NCBI RefSeq assembly: GCF_021991925.1
Contig: NZ_RXZI01000001.1
Coordinates: 124,001-188,000 of the forward strand
DNA length: 64,000 nt
DNA from: Sutcliffiella horikoshii
GTDB lineage: Bacteria; Bacillota; Bacilli; Bacillales; Bacillaceae_I
Direction of reading: 5' to 3'
The notes below the pieces were generated by a model. That model made no database searches. It saw only the letters and a list, made by a program, of their open reading frames with translations, and was not told the DNA's origin. This document shows positions 8,230 through 15,841 of this stretch, piece by piece; position 1 is the stretch's first letter; the number at the start of each line of letters is the position of its first letter. The position numbers were made by a program, and so were the translations under genes.

Positions 8230-9375
8230 TTGCAAAGTTTTAAAAACGATAACGAAATTATTCTAAAACAGAAAATAATACATTTGGGTGCAGAAGTTAA
8301 AAGACTGACAAGTGAGTTAGAAAAATTGAAACAAAGAACCTATTTTTTGAAGTTAGAAAAGAAGAATGAGGACCTTGTGGCAACAATAAATCAAATGGAA
8401 AGAGAAAAAGCGGAAATGGAAAACCAACTAAGTGAGAAAGTTACAAATATAGAGGAACAAATTCAGGAAGAGCGAGCAAATCACCGGGTTACCTTAGAAA
8501 AAAATCAATTTTACCTACTTGAAATTTCTAAATATCAATCAGAAATCTCAAGACAAAGTGCAGTCAATGCCAAACTAGAACAGGAATATGAGAAGGTAAA
8601 AAAGACAGTGAAAGAATTGATTATGCAAATAGAAAAGACAAATCAAGCCAAGCAAGAGATCCAAAAAATAGCGGAAATAAACGAGAAGCTAGAAGAAGAA
8701 AATTTACAATTGCAAAAGCATGTCGATGAATTAACATTAGAATCGAAAAATTTCAAGGAAGAAAACTCTTCACTTATCAAAGATATGAAGCGCTTAAATG
8801 AGAGCCTAGGGAATTTGCAAAGAAAAAATGAGGATCTTGTCGGTGAAATGGAAAACCAACTAAGTGAGAAAGTTGCAAATATAGAGGAACAATTTAAGGA
8901 AGAGCGAGCAAATCACCGTGCTACCTTAGAAAAAAATCAATTTTACCAAAATGAAATTTCTAAATATCAATCAGAAATCTCAAGACAAAGTGCAATCAAT
9001 GTCAAACTAGAACAGGAATATGAGATGGTAAAAGAGACAGTAAAAGAATTGATTATGAAAATAGAAAAGACAAATCAAGACAAGCAAGAGTTCCAAAAGA
9101 TAGCGGAAATAAACGAGAAGCTAGAAGAAGAAAATTTGCAATTGCATAAGCATATCGATGAATTAACATTAGAATCGAAAAATCTCAAGGAAGGAAACTC
9201 TTCACTTATCGTAGATATTAAGCGCTTAAATGAGAGTGTAGTCAATTTGCAAAGAAAAGTGGATCAAAAGGAGAACAGCGTTACAGCTACTACTAAGCCT
9301 AAAGAGAAAGAAATCCAAGAAGAAGAGGTGAAAATTCAATCCTGGTTCTATAATAATGTTAAGAAAGAAAAGTAA
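8230..9375 (+). CDS. Long coiled-coil protein with internal duplication
   Basis: A 381-residue, almost wholly alpha-helical coiled-coil protein, rich in Glu, Lys, Asn and Gln with no signal peptide. Residues 62-205 and 206-349 are two copies of a 144-residue unit (both start EMENQLSEKV and contain KYQSEISRQSA and KIAEINEKLEEENLQL), followed by a short basic tail. The start is TTG at 8230, with GGAGGGG six bases before it. It diverges from the minus-strand trio at 6-8 kb, one member of which is also coiled coil. A scaffold or spore-layer role is inferred; no family name can be given. Confidence 0.8.
   Translation: MQSFKNDNEIILKQKIIHLGAEVKRLTSELEKLKQRTYFLKLEKKNEDLVATINQMEREKAEMENQLSEKVTNIEEQIQEERANHRVTLEKNQFYLLEISKYQSEISRQSAVNAKLEQEYEKVKKTVKELIMQIEKTNQAKQEIQKIAEINEKLEEENLQLQKHVDELTLESKNFKEENSSLIKDMKRLNESLGNLQRKNEDLVGEMENQLSEKVANIEEQFKEERANHRATLEKNQFYQNEISKYQSEISRQSAINVKLEQEYEMVKETVKELIMKIEKTNQDKQEFQKIAEINEKLEEENLQLHKHIDELTLESKNLKEGNSSLIVDIKRLNESVVNLQRKVDQKENSVTATTKPKEKEIQEEEVKIQSWFYNNVKKEK
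8413..9276 (+). repeat. Two tandem 432-bp units inside the coiled-coil gene
   Basis: Units at 8413-8844 and 8845-9276 are highly similar at DNA level, with mostly single-base differences. The period is exactly 432 bp (144 codons), so expansion or contraction keeps frame. The short divergence indicates a recent duplication. Confidence 0.88.
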
Positions 9376-9468
9376 ACGAAGTTCATCTAGACAAGTGCGG
9401 ATAACCATTCAAATTTGTAGTGCATAGAATAATATATGTTCTGTTACTACAAAAGCGGGAGGTTGCCA

Positions 9469-9621
9469 ATGAGCTATTTCAACTATTCCAACTCGAAAAA
9501 GCCAGCCGGAATCAATAATGTTATCACATCAGCTTCTTCCTTTTCTTCCATTAAGAAAACAAAAAAATCCTCTGGTTGCAGTTGTGGGAAAAAGAAAAAA
9601 ATAATCACAGAAGATAAATAA
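9469..9621 (+). CDS. Small Ser/Lys-rich protein of unknown function
   Basis: A 50-residue protein beginning MSYFNYSNSKKPAG, with a Ser-rich middle and a CSCGKKKK end. ATG at 9469 has GGGAGG seven bases upstream; the upstream in-frame ATG has none. Possibly a small spore protein given its surroundings; no family recognised. Confidence 0.6.
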   Translation: MSYFNYSNSKKPAGINNVITSASSFSSIKKTKKSSGCSCGKKKKIITEDK

Positions 9622-9632
9622 ATATATACTAA

Positions 9633-9677
9633 ACCCCCTTTTCAGACATATCTTCACTAAGAAAGGGGGAATTTTTT
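9633..9677 (+). terminator. Rho-independent terminator overlapping the next ribosome site
   Basis: CCCCCTTTT pairs with GAAAGGGGG, followed by a T run. The right arm AAGGGGG is also the only Shine-Dalgarno candidate for the TTG start at 9677. Confidence 0.75.
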
Positions 9678-10030
9678 TGTTAGAAAACTGGTTTTGGTTT
9701 ATTTTATTGGGACTTGCTAGTTTTAGGTTAACTCGTTTGGTTGTTCTGGATAAAATTACAACAATAATACGAAAACCTTTTGTAGAGGAAATAGAGGAAG
9801 AAAACGAAAATGGTGAAATGGAAGCATACATTATTATAAAAGGAAAAGGAATTAGAAAATGGATCGGAGAACTGTTGAGCTGCTACTGGTGTACAGGGGT
9901 ATGGGTAACGACCGGCCTTTTTCTCCTTATTACGTTTTATCCTTTTGCAGGGAAGTCAGCCCTGATTATTTTTGCTGCAGCTGGAGTAGCCGGAATTATG
10001 GAAAGTATAGTGGGAAAATTAATTGACTGA
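9677..10030 (+). CDS. DUF1360 family membrane protein (YngL-like)
   Basis: A 117-residue membrane protein. FRLTRLVVLDKIT near the N-terminus and GELLSCYWCTGVWVT near residue 75 are the family signature of DUF1360. There is one N-terminal helix and two C-terminal helices around an acidic linker (EEIEEENENGE). The start is TTG at 9677 with AAGGGGG upstream. The family is frequent in spore-formers and often near coat genes; its biochemical function is unknown. Confidence 0.8.
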   Translation: MLENWFWFILLGLASFRLTRLVVLDKITTIIRKPFVEEIEEENENGEMEAYIIIKGKGIRKWIGELLSCYWCTGVWVTTGLFLLITFYPFAGKSALIIFAAAGVAGIMESIVGKLID

Positions 10031-10033
10031 TTC

Positions 10034-10056
10034 TGGTTCTCCATTTGGAGAGCCTT
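10034..10056 (+). terminator. Terminator after the DUF1360 gene
   Basis: GGTTCTCC pairs with GGAGAGCC across a short loop, followed by TTTTT. Confidence 0.75.
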
Positions 10057-10140
10057 TTTAAGTGGAATTTGTGATACATAATTTTTAATACAGAAATGAA
10101 TATTAATAAATAGATAAATGAAGGAAATTGAGGTGATGAA

Positions 10141-10593
10141 ATGAGATCTGTTGTTATGTTTTTAGTTTTAATAGTGTCGGTGGTCCTTTTGGCAGCTTGC
10201 GGTCAGGGGGAGGTCAAGGAAAGAGTGGAGGATACAGTCATGCGTACCTCTAATGAGCAAAAAGAGAAATCGGATAAAGAGCAACGGGCAGAGAAAATTG
10301 CGAAAAACTTCAAAGAGGTCAAGGGAGCTGTAGCCTATGACACGGAAGATGAATTGGTGGTTGCATTCCATGTGACACAATATCAAAAGTTTTTCACAGA
10401 GAAGATTGAAAAAAAAGTGAAAAAGGCACTCGAAAAGGAATTCCCGGATGAGAATGTGGTCGTTTCCCATGACCTGAAGATTCGTCTGGAAATCGAGAGG
10501 CTGAGAAGGGATGTAGAGCAAGATAACATCTCAGAGAAAGAACTAGAAAAGCGCATAGAAAAAATGAAGAAGTTGCGGGAAGAAAAAGCATAG
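10141..10593 (+). CDS. YhcN/YlaJ-type sporulation lipoprotein
   Basis: A 150-residue lipoprotein. The hydrophobic leader ends in the lipobox LAAC near residue 20. The mature part has AEKIAKNFKEVKGAVAY and the FPDENVVVSHDLKIRLEIERL pattern of the YhcN/YlaJ family, then a charged helical tail. In Bacillus this family sits in the inner spore membrane and a member commonly precedes spoVAC. Here it lies 13 bases before spoVAC, so it is very probably the first gene of the spoVA operon. Confidence 0.85.
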   Translation: MRSVVMFLVLIVSVVLLAACGQGEVKERVEDTVMRTSNEQKEKSDKEQRAEKIAKNFKEVKGAVAYDTEDELVVAFHVTQYQKFFTEKIEKKVKKALEKEFPDENVVVSHDLKIRLEIERLRRDVEQDNISEKELEKRIEKMKKLREEKA

Positions 10594-10606
10594 GAGGTGT
10601 CAGTGG

Positions 10607-11083
10607 ATGAGTGGGAAAGACAAGCAGCTTACCCCAGAACAGAAGGCATATCAGCAGTTTGAACAAACGCGGGAACTAAAACGCCCTGTGTGGAAAAACT
10701 GCATCATCGCCTTTTTGGTAGGGGGAGTCTTTTGTATAGTTGGTCAGGCGATACAGCTGATGTACATATACTTTTTTAATTTTACCGAAGTGACGGCCGG
10801 GAACCCAACAGTGGCAACGATGATTTTCATTGCAATGCTATTGACAGGCTTTGGAGTGTATGACCGGATCGCACAGTTTGCTGGAGCGGGTAGTGCTGTC
10901 CCTGTTACAGGTTTTGGAAACGCGGTTATATCTGCGTGTATTGAACATAAGACAGAGGGTTTCGTGCTTGGAGTGGGATCAAATATGTTCAAGCTCGCAG
11001 GATCGGTCATTTTGTTCGGGGTATTTTCTGCCTTTGTAGTTGCATTGATAAAAACAATAGTGGTTTCGTTAGGAGGATTCTGA
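10607..11083 (+). CDS. spoVAC: Stage V sporulation protein AC
   Basis: A 158-residue integral membrane protein of the SpoVA channel, which moves Ca-dipicolinate into the forespore and out on germination; SpoVAC is its mechanosensitive part. Five or so hydrophobic helices are visible; FAGAGSAVPVTGFGNAV near residue 90 is the signature shared by SpoVAC and SpoVAE. ATG at 10607 follows AGGAGGTG. Its TGA overlaps the spoVAD ATG, indicating coupled translation. Confidence 0.95.
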   Translation: MSGKDKQLTPEQKAYQQFEQTRELKRPVWKNCIIAFLVGGVFCIVGQAIQLMYIYFFNFTEVTAGNPTVATMIFIAMLLTGFGVYDRIAQFAGAGSAVPVTGFGNAVISACIEHKTEGFVLGVGSNMFKLAGSVILFGVFSAFVVALIKTIVVSLGGF

Positions 11084-12102
11084 TGCTGCAAGGAAAACAA
11101 TCTTGGATTTTTGCCAATAAGCCTGTCATTACATCAAGTGCGGCAATCGGGGGCCCATTTGAAGCCAATGGGTTACTTGCTAATGATTTTGATATGCTTC
11201 ATAAAGACTTATGGCTGGAACAGGATAGCTATGAAAAAGCGCACAGGGTCTTGTTAGAGGAAGCATGCGAGACGGCAGTGAAGAAAGCCGCTCTTGACCT
11301 CTCCCAAGTGCAGTTTTTATTGGCCGGTGACCTGATCAACCAAATGACACCTTCCAATTTCGCTGCAGAATCACTTGAAATGCCATATTTAGGTGTATTT
11401 GGTGCCTGCTCGACGTCAATGGAGGGATTGGCATTGGCGGGGTTCTTGGTAAACTATGGCGGTGCAAATTACTGTCTGACAGGTGCTTCAAGCCATAATG
11501 CTGCTGTAGAGAAACAATTCCGCTATCCAACAGAGTATGGCGGTCAGAAGCCCCCGACTGCACAGTGGACCGTTACTGGGGCTGGAGTGGGACTTATAAG
11601 CAAAGTTGGGGTGGGACCTCGAGTGACTTCGGCAACCATCGGGAAAGTAATCAATATGGGATTAAAAGACCCATTCAATATGGGAGGGGCGATGGCACCT
11701 GCCGCTGTTGATACGATACAGGCGCATTTCAAGGATACAGGCAGGAACCCATCATATTACGATTTGATAGTAACAGGTGATCTTGGAGAGATTGGAAGAG
11801 AAGTTTCCTTGCAGCTATTGAAGGAAAAAGGCTTGCAGATAGAAGACTCGCAGTATCAGGATTGCGGGCTGATGATTTATGATAAAAGCCAGCCTGTGCT
11901 TGCAGGTGGCAGTGGTGCTGGCTGTTCTGCTGTTGTGTTATATGGCCATTTATTGAATGAGATGAAAAAGGGGACATACAAGCGGATACTTCTTATTGCT
12001 ACTGGAGCCTTGCTTTCTCCTGTTTCCTTTCAGCAAAAGGAATCCATTCCATGTATTGCTCATGCAGTTTCTATCGAGATGGAGATGGGAGGTGTCAGCT
12101 GA
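11083..12102 (+). CDS. spoVAD: Stage V sporulation protein AD
   Basis: A 339-residue soluble protein with a thiolase fold that binds dipicolinic acid and lies on the outer face of the inner spore membrane. The N-terminal part includes [17 protein letters not shown], and [13 protein letters not shown] holds the thiolase-like Cys region. Length and motifs match the family. It overlaps spoVAC by the ATGA arrangement and its TGA overlaps the spoVAE ATG, so all three are translated as a unit. Confidence 0.95.
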   Translation: MLQGKQSWIFANKPVITSSAAIGGPFEANGLLANDFDMLHKDLWLEQDSYEKAHRVLLEEACETAVKKAALDLSQVQFLLAGDLINQMTPSNFAAESLEMPYLGVFGACSTSMEGLALAGFLVNYGGANYCLTGASSHNAAVEKQFRYPTEYGGQKPPTAQWTVTGAGVGLISKVGVGPRVTSATIGKVINMGLKDPFNMGGAMAPAAVDTIQAHFKDTGRNPSYYDLIVTGDLGEIGREVSLQLLKEKGLQIEDSQYQDCGLMIYDKSQPVLAGGSGAGCSAVVLYGHLLNEMKKGTYKRILLIATGALLSPVSFQQKESIPCIAHAVSIEMEMGGVS

Positions 12103-12458
12103 TGTTGTTAGCTTTTTTTTGGGCGTTTGTTGTTGGAGGGCTTATCTGTGTGATTGGCCAGATCATGTTTGATGTATTTAAGCTTACGCCTGCACATACG
12201 TTGAGTGCATTGGTGGTTGCAGGCGCAATATTGGACGGCCTTGGTTTGTATGAGCCTTTGATTGCATTTGCAGGAGCAGGAGCGACCGTTCCAATCACAA
12301 GCTTTGGAAACTCGTTGGTTCACGGTGCATTGGAAGAGGCGCAAAAGCACGGGTTAGTAGGTGTTTTGACAGGAATGTTTGAAGTGACAAGTTCCGGTAT
12401 TTCAGCAGCCATTGTATTCGGCTTTATTGGGGCTTTACTGTTTAAGCCAAAAGGGTAA
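12102..12458 (+). CDS. spoVAE: Stage V sporulation protein AE (AEb type)
   Basis: A 118-residue membrane protein with about four helices and [17 protein letters not shown], the motif it shares with SpoVAC. It is the third membrane part of the dipicolinate channel. The correct start is ATG at 12102, overlapping the spoVAD stop; a longer in-frame reading to 12051 runs inside spoVAD and is rejected. No spoVAA, AB, AEa or AF gene is present nearby, which marks this as the short, second-type operon. Confidence 0.93.
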   Translation: MLLAFFWAFVVGGLICVIGQIMFDVFKLTPAHTLSALVVAGAILDGLGLYEPLIAFAGAGATVPITSFGNSLVHGALEEAQKHGLVGVLTGMFEVTSSGISAAIVFGFIGALLFKPKG

Positions 12459-12473
12459 AGGAGAGGGTTGTAA

Positions 12474-12650
12474 GTGGATGAGAAATTAATGCTAACTTAT
12501 AATCGTGCCAGCCTGAAGATGATACGGAATAACCTTCACGTATATGCCATGGAAGCTAATGACCCGGTCGCGCAATCCACCTACCACGAATCCATGTTGA
12601 AAATCGATGACATCATCTCAAACATCGACTATAAACTAAAAGAGATGTGA
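12474..12650 (+). CDS. DUF1657-like small protein of the spoVA operon
   Basis: A 58-residue helical protein, GTG at 12474 with GGAGAGGG upstream, 15 bases after spoVAE. LKMIRNNLHVYAMEANDP, then YHESMLKIDDIISNI, resembles the DUF1657 family (a Leu/Ala-rich helix pair). In spoVA2-type operons linked to high spore heat resistance a DUF1657 gene follows spoVAEb and precedes a DUF421 gene, as here. Biochemical role unknown. Confidence 0.75.
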   Translation: MDEKLMLTYNRASLKMIRNNLHVYAMEANDPVAQSTYHESMLKIDDIISNIDYKLKEM

Positions 12651-12692
12651 GAGGCAGGAAAGAAGAAAGAGCAAGTGAAAGAAATTGTTTAC

Positions 12693-12758
12693 GTCGTTTT
12701 AGTGCTTTAGTGTGTTGAAAGGGGTCTGACCCTCATTGTTCTAAAGCGCTAAAGCGTC
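12693..12758. repeat. REP-like hairpin with GGGGTCTGACCC core
   Basis: Arms GTCGTTTTAGTGCTTTAG (12693-12710) and CTAAAGCGCTAAAGCGTC (12741-12758) pair in 15 of 18 positions plus two G-U pairs. Between them is the palindromic core GGGGTCTGACCC at 12721. The same core recurs at 39233. It sits inside the spoVA operon between the DUF1657-like and DUF421 genes. Confidence 0.75.
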
Positions 12759-12796
12759 ATTCTTTACCTCTCTATTTGTTGAACGGAGTGATGGTG

Positions 12797-13657
12797 ATGC
12801 CACAGTGGGTAGAGGTTGCTGTGCGGTCTTTTTCTATAATTATTGGGTTGTTTATCATTACGAAGCTTTTAGGGAAGAAGCAGCTATCGAAGCTGTCTTT
12901 TTTTGAGTATATAGTGGGCATTACAGTGGGGGATATTGCCGGTACATTATCCATGGATAGGGATCTTGACTTGAAGAACGGGGTGACGAGCATTTTAATT
13001 TGGGCGCTCTTCCCCCTTGTGACCTCACGGATATCTTTGAGGAACAAGCGATTCCGTGATTTCATAGAAGGTAATGCTACAGTATTTGTGAGGGACGGTA
13101 AAATACTGGAGCAGAACTTAAGGAAGGAAAAGTACACAATAGATGAGTTTTTGGAACAACTGCGTAAAAAGGATATATTTTCAATAGAAGATATCGAGTT
13201 TGCAACACTTGAATCAAATGGTGATTTGAATGTGCTTTTGAAGAAGGAGAAACAGCCTGTAACCTACGGGGATCTATATTCAAAAGTTCCTCATCTAAAG
13301 GAACCTCAGACGATCATCATGGATGGGGATATTCTGGATGAACCCCTTGCGCGACTTGGGTTGAACAGAGCTTGGGTGGAGGCGGAAATGGAAAAACGAA
13401 ATATCTTGATTGAAAATGTATTTATAGCTCAGGTTAATCCCTGGGGGGAGATGAGTGTGGATTTATTTAATGATCATTTAAAGAATCCTCCTAAAAAAGA
13501 AAAGCAACTGACACTGGTGATACTTGATAAATGTGCAACAGATCTTTCGTTTCTTAGTGTGACAGCCAACTCATCTGAAAATAAAGTGTTTTATCATACT
13601 GCCGCTGCAAGCCTGGAAGAGCTAAGAAGGAAGCTGCGCCCATTGTTAGAGGGCTAA
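12797..13657 (+). CDS. DUF421 (YetF-like) membrane protein
   Basis: About 286 residues. Three N-terminal membrane helices (the first in AVRSFSIIIGLFIITKLLG) precede the conserved soluble DUF421 domain with LDELLEQLR-like and VEYALLESNGDLNVL-type motifs, here EFLEQLRKKDIFSIEDIEFA. A C-terminal extension of about 60 residues carries the domain past the usual 220-230 residue length. ATG at 12797 has GGAG eight bases upstream; two in-frame TTG codons at 12776 lack a site. DUF421 genes are standard members of spoVA2-type operons. Function unknown; an envelope role in the inner spore membrane is inferred. Confidence 0.85.
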   Translation: MPQWVEVAVRSFSIIIGLFIITKLLGKKQLSKLSFFEYIVGITVGDIAGTLSMDRDLDLKNGVTSILIWALFPLVTSRISLRNKRFRDFIEGNATVFVRDGKILEQNLRKEKYTIDEFLEQLRKKDIFSIEDIEFATLESNGDLNVLLKKEKQPVTYGDLYSKVPHLKEPQTIIMDGDILDEPLARLGLNRAWVEAEMEKRNILIENVFIAQVNPWGEMSVDLFNDHLKNPPKKEKQLTLVILDKCATDLSFLSVTANSSENKVFYHTAAASLEELRRKLRPLLEG

Positions 13658-13704
13658 GCTTCCTGATTTTTTTTCTCTCATATAATATCTTGAGGTGAGC
13701 ACAT

Positions 13705-13950
13705 ATGAGCGAGTATGATTTCGGGGAAGAACATTTGAAGTTTCTTTTTGAGCGGTGGAAGGTGAATGAGGGACTTACGGAAACAGATAAACAGGCTAAG
13801 TTGAATATAAAAAGTGCAGATGAAGGTTTTGCGCACATTCAACAGCTGGAAGCGCGGATGAACAAGTATATCAGAAATTTGGAACGGTGGATGGAAGGTC
13901 AAGCGAGTACCGGGGCGGCAGATTTTGATGATGAGGAAAATGATGAGTGA
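13705..13950 (+). CDS. Small acidic helical protein of unknown function
   Basis: An 81-residue acidic protein starting MSEYDFGEEHLKFLFERW, with a central helix pair and an acidic end (DFDDEENDE). ATG at 13705 follows GAGGTGAG. It lies 47 bases after the DUF421 gene and before a terminator, so it may be the last gene of the spoVA transcript. No family recognised. Confidence 0.65.
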   Translation: MSEYDFGEEHLKFLFERWKVNEGLTETDKQAKLNIKSADEGFAHIQQLEARMNKYIRNLERWMEGQASTGAADFDDEENDE

Positions 13951-13965
13951 TGGGTGTTTTGTGAT

Positions 13966-13992
13966 GCGAGGGAGTGGTCCTTCGCTTTTTTG
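13966..13992 (+). terminator. Terminator ending the spoVA-region transcript
   Basis: GCGAGGGA pairs with TCCTTCGC over a GTGG loop (one mismatch), followed by TTTTTTG. The remaining 350 bases up to 14341 hold no convincing gene. Confidence 0.7.
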
Positions 13993-14341
13993 TGTTTGGA
14001 TTGGGAATACCGATTGGATAGGTATTATTGGGGGATGATATGGGTGTTTTTTGTATTGTTTAATTCCAAGTGGTAGAAGTTTGCCTCCACACTGTAGAAT
14101 GTCTGTTTTAAAAGGTAGAAGTAGCTCGCTGAAGCGTTCAAGGTTTGCTGGGAAATAGAGAAGTGAAGTTGGGAAATGGAGAATACTCCCATATGCCATT
14201 AACTAACTCAGAGACAAGTGGTCATCCTTTCTCTATCCAAAAAAAATCCACAAAATTACACATTGGCTGCCAAAGTGCCCATACCGAATGTTAAAAGATA
14301 CATATAGTAATAGGGAATCTTCATTAAGGAGGTGCGAGATT

Positions 14342-14482
14342 ATGGGTTACTATGGAGGCTATCCTTATGGCGTAGGTGGAGCTGGATATGGCGGCTACGG
14401 CCATGGAGGCAGCACATTCGTGCTAATCGTTGTTCTATTCATTCTTTTAATCATCGTTGGTTGTGCGTGTAAAGGATATTAA
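14342..14482 (+). CDS. yjcZ: YjcZ family sporulation protein
   Basis: A 46-residue protein with a Gly/Tyr-rich N-terminus ([19 protein letters not shown]) and one hydrophobic C-terminal helix ending GCACKGY, the usual form of the YjcZ family. ATG at 14342 has AAGGAGGT upstream. As in B. subtilis it precedes spoVIF. Small membrane-associated sporulation protein; molecular role unknown. Confidence 0.88.
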   Translation: MGYYGGYPYGVGGAGYGGYGHGGSTFVLIVVLFILLIIVGCACKGY

Positions 14483-14497
14483 TATCTAATAGAAATT

Positions 14498-14526
14498 AGA
14501 AAAGTACGGTTGATCCGTGCTTTTCT
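14498..14526 (+). terminator. Terminator after yjcZ
   Basis: AGAAAAGTACGG pairs with CCGTGCTTTTCT around a TTGAT loop. Confidence 0.75.
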
Positions 14527-14631
14527 GTTTCATTATTTTGTTATTTGAGCCTGTACAAAAGTGAAGTGTTTCGTGTCACCATCATAGGCACTCTCACATA
14601 CAATGAGGTATATCCGAGAGGAGGATGTTTG

Positions 14632-14892
14632 GTGGATAATAATTTATTTAAAGGGATAGAAAAGAAAACCGGCGTAAGTATGAAAGACGTATTTGAACTT
14701 GCCAATTCCATGCAGAACGCGAATTTCAAAGATGAACAGACTGTTCGTAACTTGGTTTCACGGGTAGCGACGATGGCAAATAAGAAGGTACCTAAGGAAT
14801 TGGAAGATAAGATTGTTAATACATTGGTTAATGGGAATAAGCCTGTCGATATGGGGACTATATCCAAAATGTTGAACGAGAAGAAAAAGTAA
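14632..14892 (+). CDS. spoVIF: Stage VI sporulation protein F
   Basis: An 86-residue protein that in B. subtilis promotes late coat assembly by protecting GerE-dependent gene expression. The match covers LFKGIEKKTGVSMKDVFELA, VRNLVSRVATMANKKVP and the VNGNKPVDMGTISKML end. GTG at 14632 is chosen because AGGAGG ends seven bases before it and it gives the family's normal length; the frame stays open upstream to 14545 without a good site. The neighbours yjcZ and the yjcD helicase are the same as in B. subtilis. Confidence 0.93.
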   Translation: MDNNLFKGIEKKTGVSMKDVFELANSMQNANFKDEQTVRNLVSRVATMANKKVPKELEDKIVNTLVNGNKPVDMGTISKMLNEKKK

Positions 14893-14938
14893 AAAACATC
14901 TGCCTACCACGTTTAAGTGGATAGGGCAGATGTTTTTT
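14892..14938. terminator. Strong terminator after spoVIF
   Basis: AAAACATCTGCC pairs with GGGCAGATGTTTT, with a second inner hairpin (CCAC/GTGG), and T runs on both strands. Confidence 0.9.
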
Positions 14939-14970
14939 CTTTCTGGATAAAAAGAACCGTTTCATCCTAC

Positions 14971-15441
14971 CTACTCAATTGTCCCGAGATCCTCCAGCAC
15001 TAGATTCCTGTCGGCGTCTTTTTCAATTGCACTGGATGCATCTTCTGCAAGCTTTCTGTATCTTTCCTTTGAAGCAGTGTCTCCATTTAGGCTGTAAGCG
15101 CGGGCCAACGCTTCATAGGCAAATGCCAAGTCGAAATCCTTGATGCCGTGCTCCAAGACGATTTCTAGATTTCTTTTTGCGTGCACAAGGCATGGTTCTG
15201 GCCGGTTCAACACGGCATAGACCCTAGAGATTTGCCATTCTCCTCGGGAGAAATTTACAGGGCTGCCTACTTCGCCCCAATGGAAGCGGGAGGCATGTGC
15301 TTTATGTATCATTTGTAAATTTTCTTCTGAAGTGCGTTCCTTTTTCTCCATGAGGTCCCATACTTCATTGAATAAGTTGATGGCAGTTTTTTTATGAAAA
15401 TCACTTTGGAGGTTGGTCTCTTTTTGAGTCAGGTTGGCCAT
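14971..15441 (-). CDS. Tetratricopeptide-like helical protein
   Basis: A 156-residue soluble protein made of helix pairs. AFAYEALARAYSLNGDTASKE near residue 110 is a typical tetratricopeptide motif, and ISRVYAVLNRPEPCLVHAKR looks like a second. ATG at 15441 follows AAGAGGT. No enzyme motifs are visible. A protein-binding or regulatory role is inferred. It shares strand with sda upstream, 38 bases away. Confidence 0.75.
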   Translation of the reverse strand: MANLTQKETNLQSDFHKKTAINLFNEVWDLMEKKERTSEENLQMIHKAHASRFHWGEVGSPVNFSRGEWQISRVYAVLNRPEPCLVHAKRNLEIVLEHGIKDFDLAFAYEALARAYSLNGDTASKERYRKLAEDASSAIEKDADRNLVLEDLGTIE

Positions 15442-15479
15442 TTCAAATAAACCTCTTTTCCCTAAAAATTATCTATATT

Positions 15480-15680
15480 CTAAATAATAACATTTTCCAT
15501 TTTGGAAAGGGAGGTGATATTGTACAAGGGGCCTTTTTTCCGTTTCATCAGCTCGGATTCCAGCAGTTTTATAAAGTAATGATCCAGGTTTTCCGCAATC
15601 GCATGGTCGTATGCGAATTGGAGGGAGTCGTCGGACAGTTGTTGGATGGAACAGTTATCATGAGGGTCTAATGTTCTCAT
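15480..15680 (-). CDS. sda: Sporulation checkpoint histidine kinase inhibitor Sda
   Basis: A 66-residue protein with the Sda helical hairpin: LSDDSLQFAYDHAIAENLDHYF then IKLLESELMKRK. Sda blocks autophosphorylation of sporulation kinases (KinA/KinB) when replication is disturbed. It is longer than the 46-52 residue B. subtilis form, with about 13 extra residues before the hairpin and a hydrophobic tail of 15. AAAGGGGGA precedes the ATG. No clear DnaA box (TTATNCACA) was seen in the 120 bases upstream. Confidence 0.85.
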   Translation of the reverse strand: MRTLDPHDNCSIQQLSDDSLQFAYDHAIAENLDHYFIKLLESELMKRKKGPLYNITSLSKMENVII

Positions 15681-15798
15681 CTATATGTCCCCCTTTCTAC
15701 ACTTATATAAGAGGTACATACCCAGATTCAGGTAGAATAAACATACTTTTTTACTATTTGAAAAATAAAGTTTTTTCATCGATTAAAGGTTGACAAAA

Positions 15799-15841
15799 AG
15801 AAAAACGCAATTCCAAAAATAAAGAAGGAATTGCGTTCTTT
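15799..15841 (-). terminator. Terminator of the yjcD helicase gene
   Basis: On the minus strand AACGCAATTCC pairs with GGAATTGCGTT, followed by TTTCTTTTT. It begins right at the gene's stop codon. Confidence 0.9.

Noticed and set aside
12051-12101. Longer N-terminus for SpoVAE
   Set aside because: It would overlap spoVAD by 50 bases and adds residues foreign to the family; ATG 12102 has the standard overlap.
13678-14199. Minus-strand open frame of 173 residues
   Set aside because: It is the shadow of the acidic small gene and its terminator, has no ribosome site, and its composition (Pro, Ile, Phe mix) is unlike a protein.
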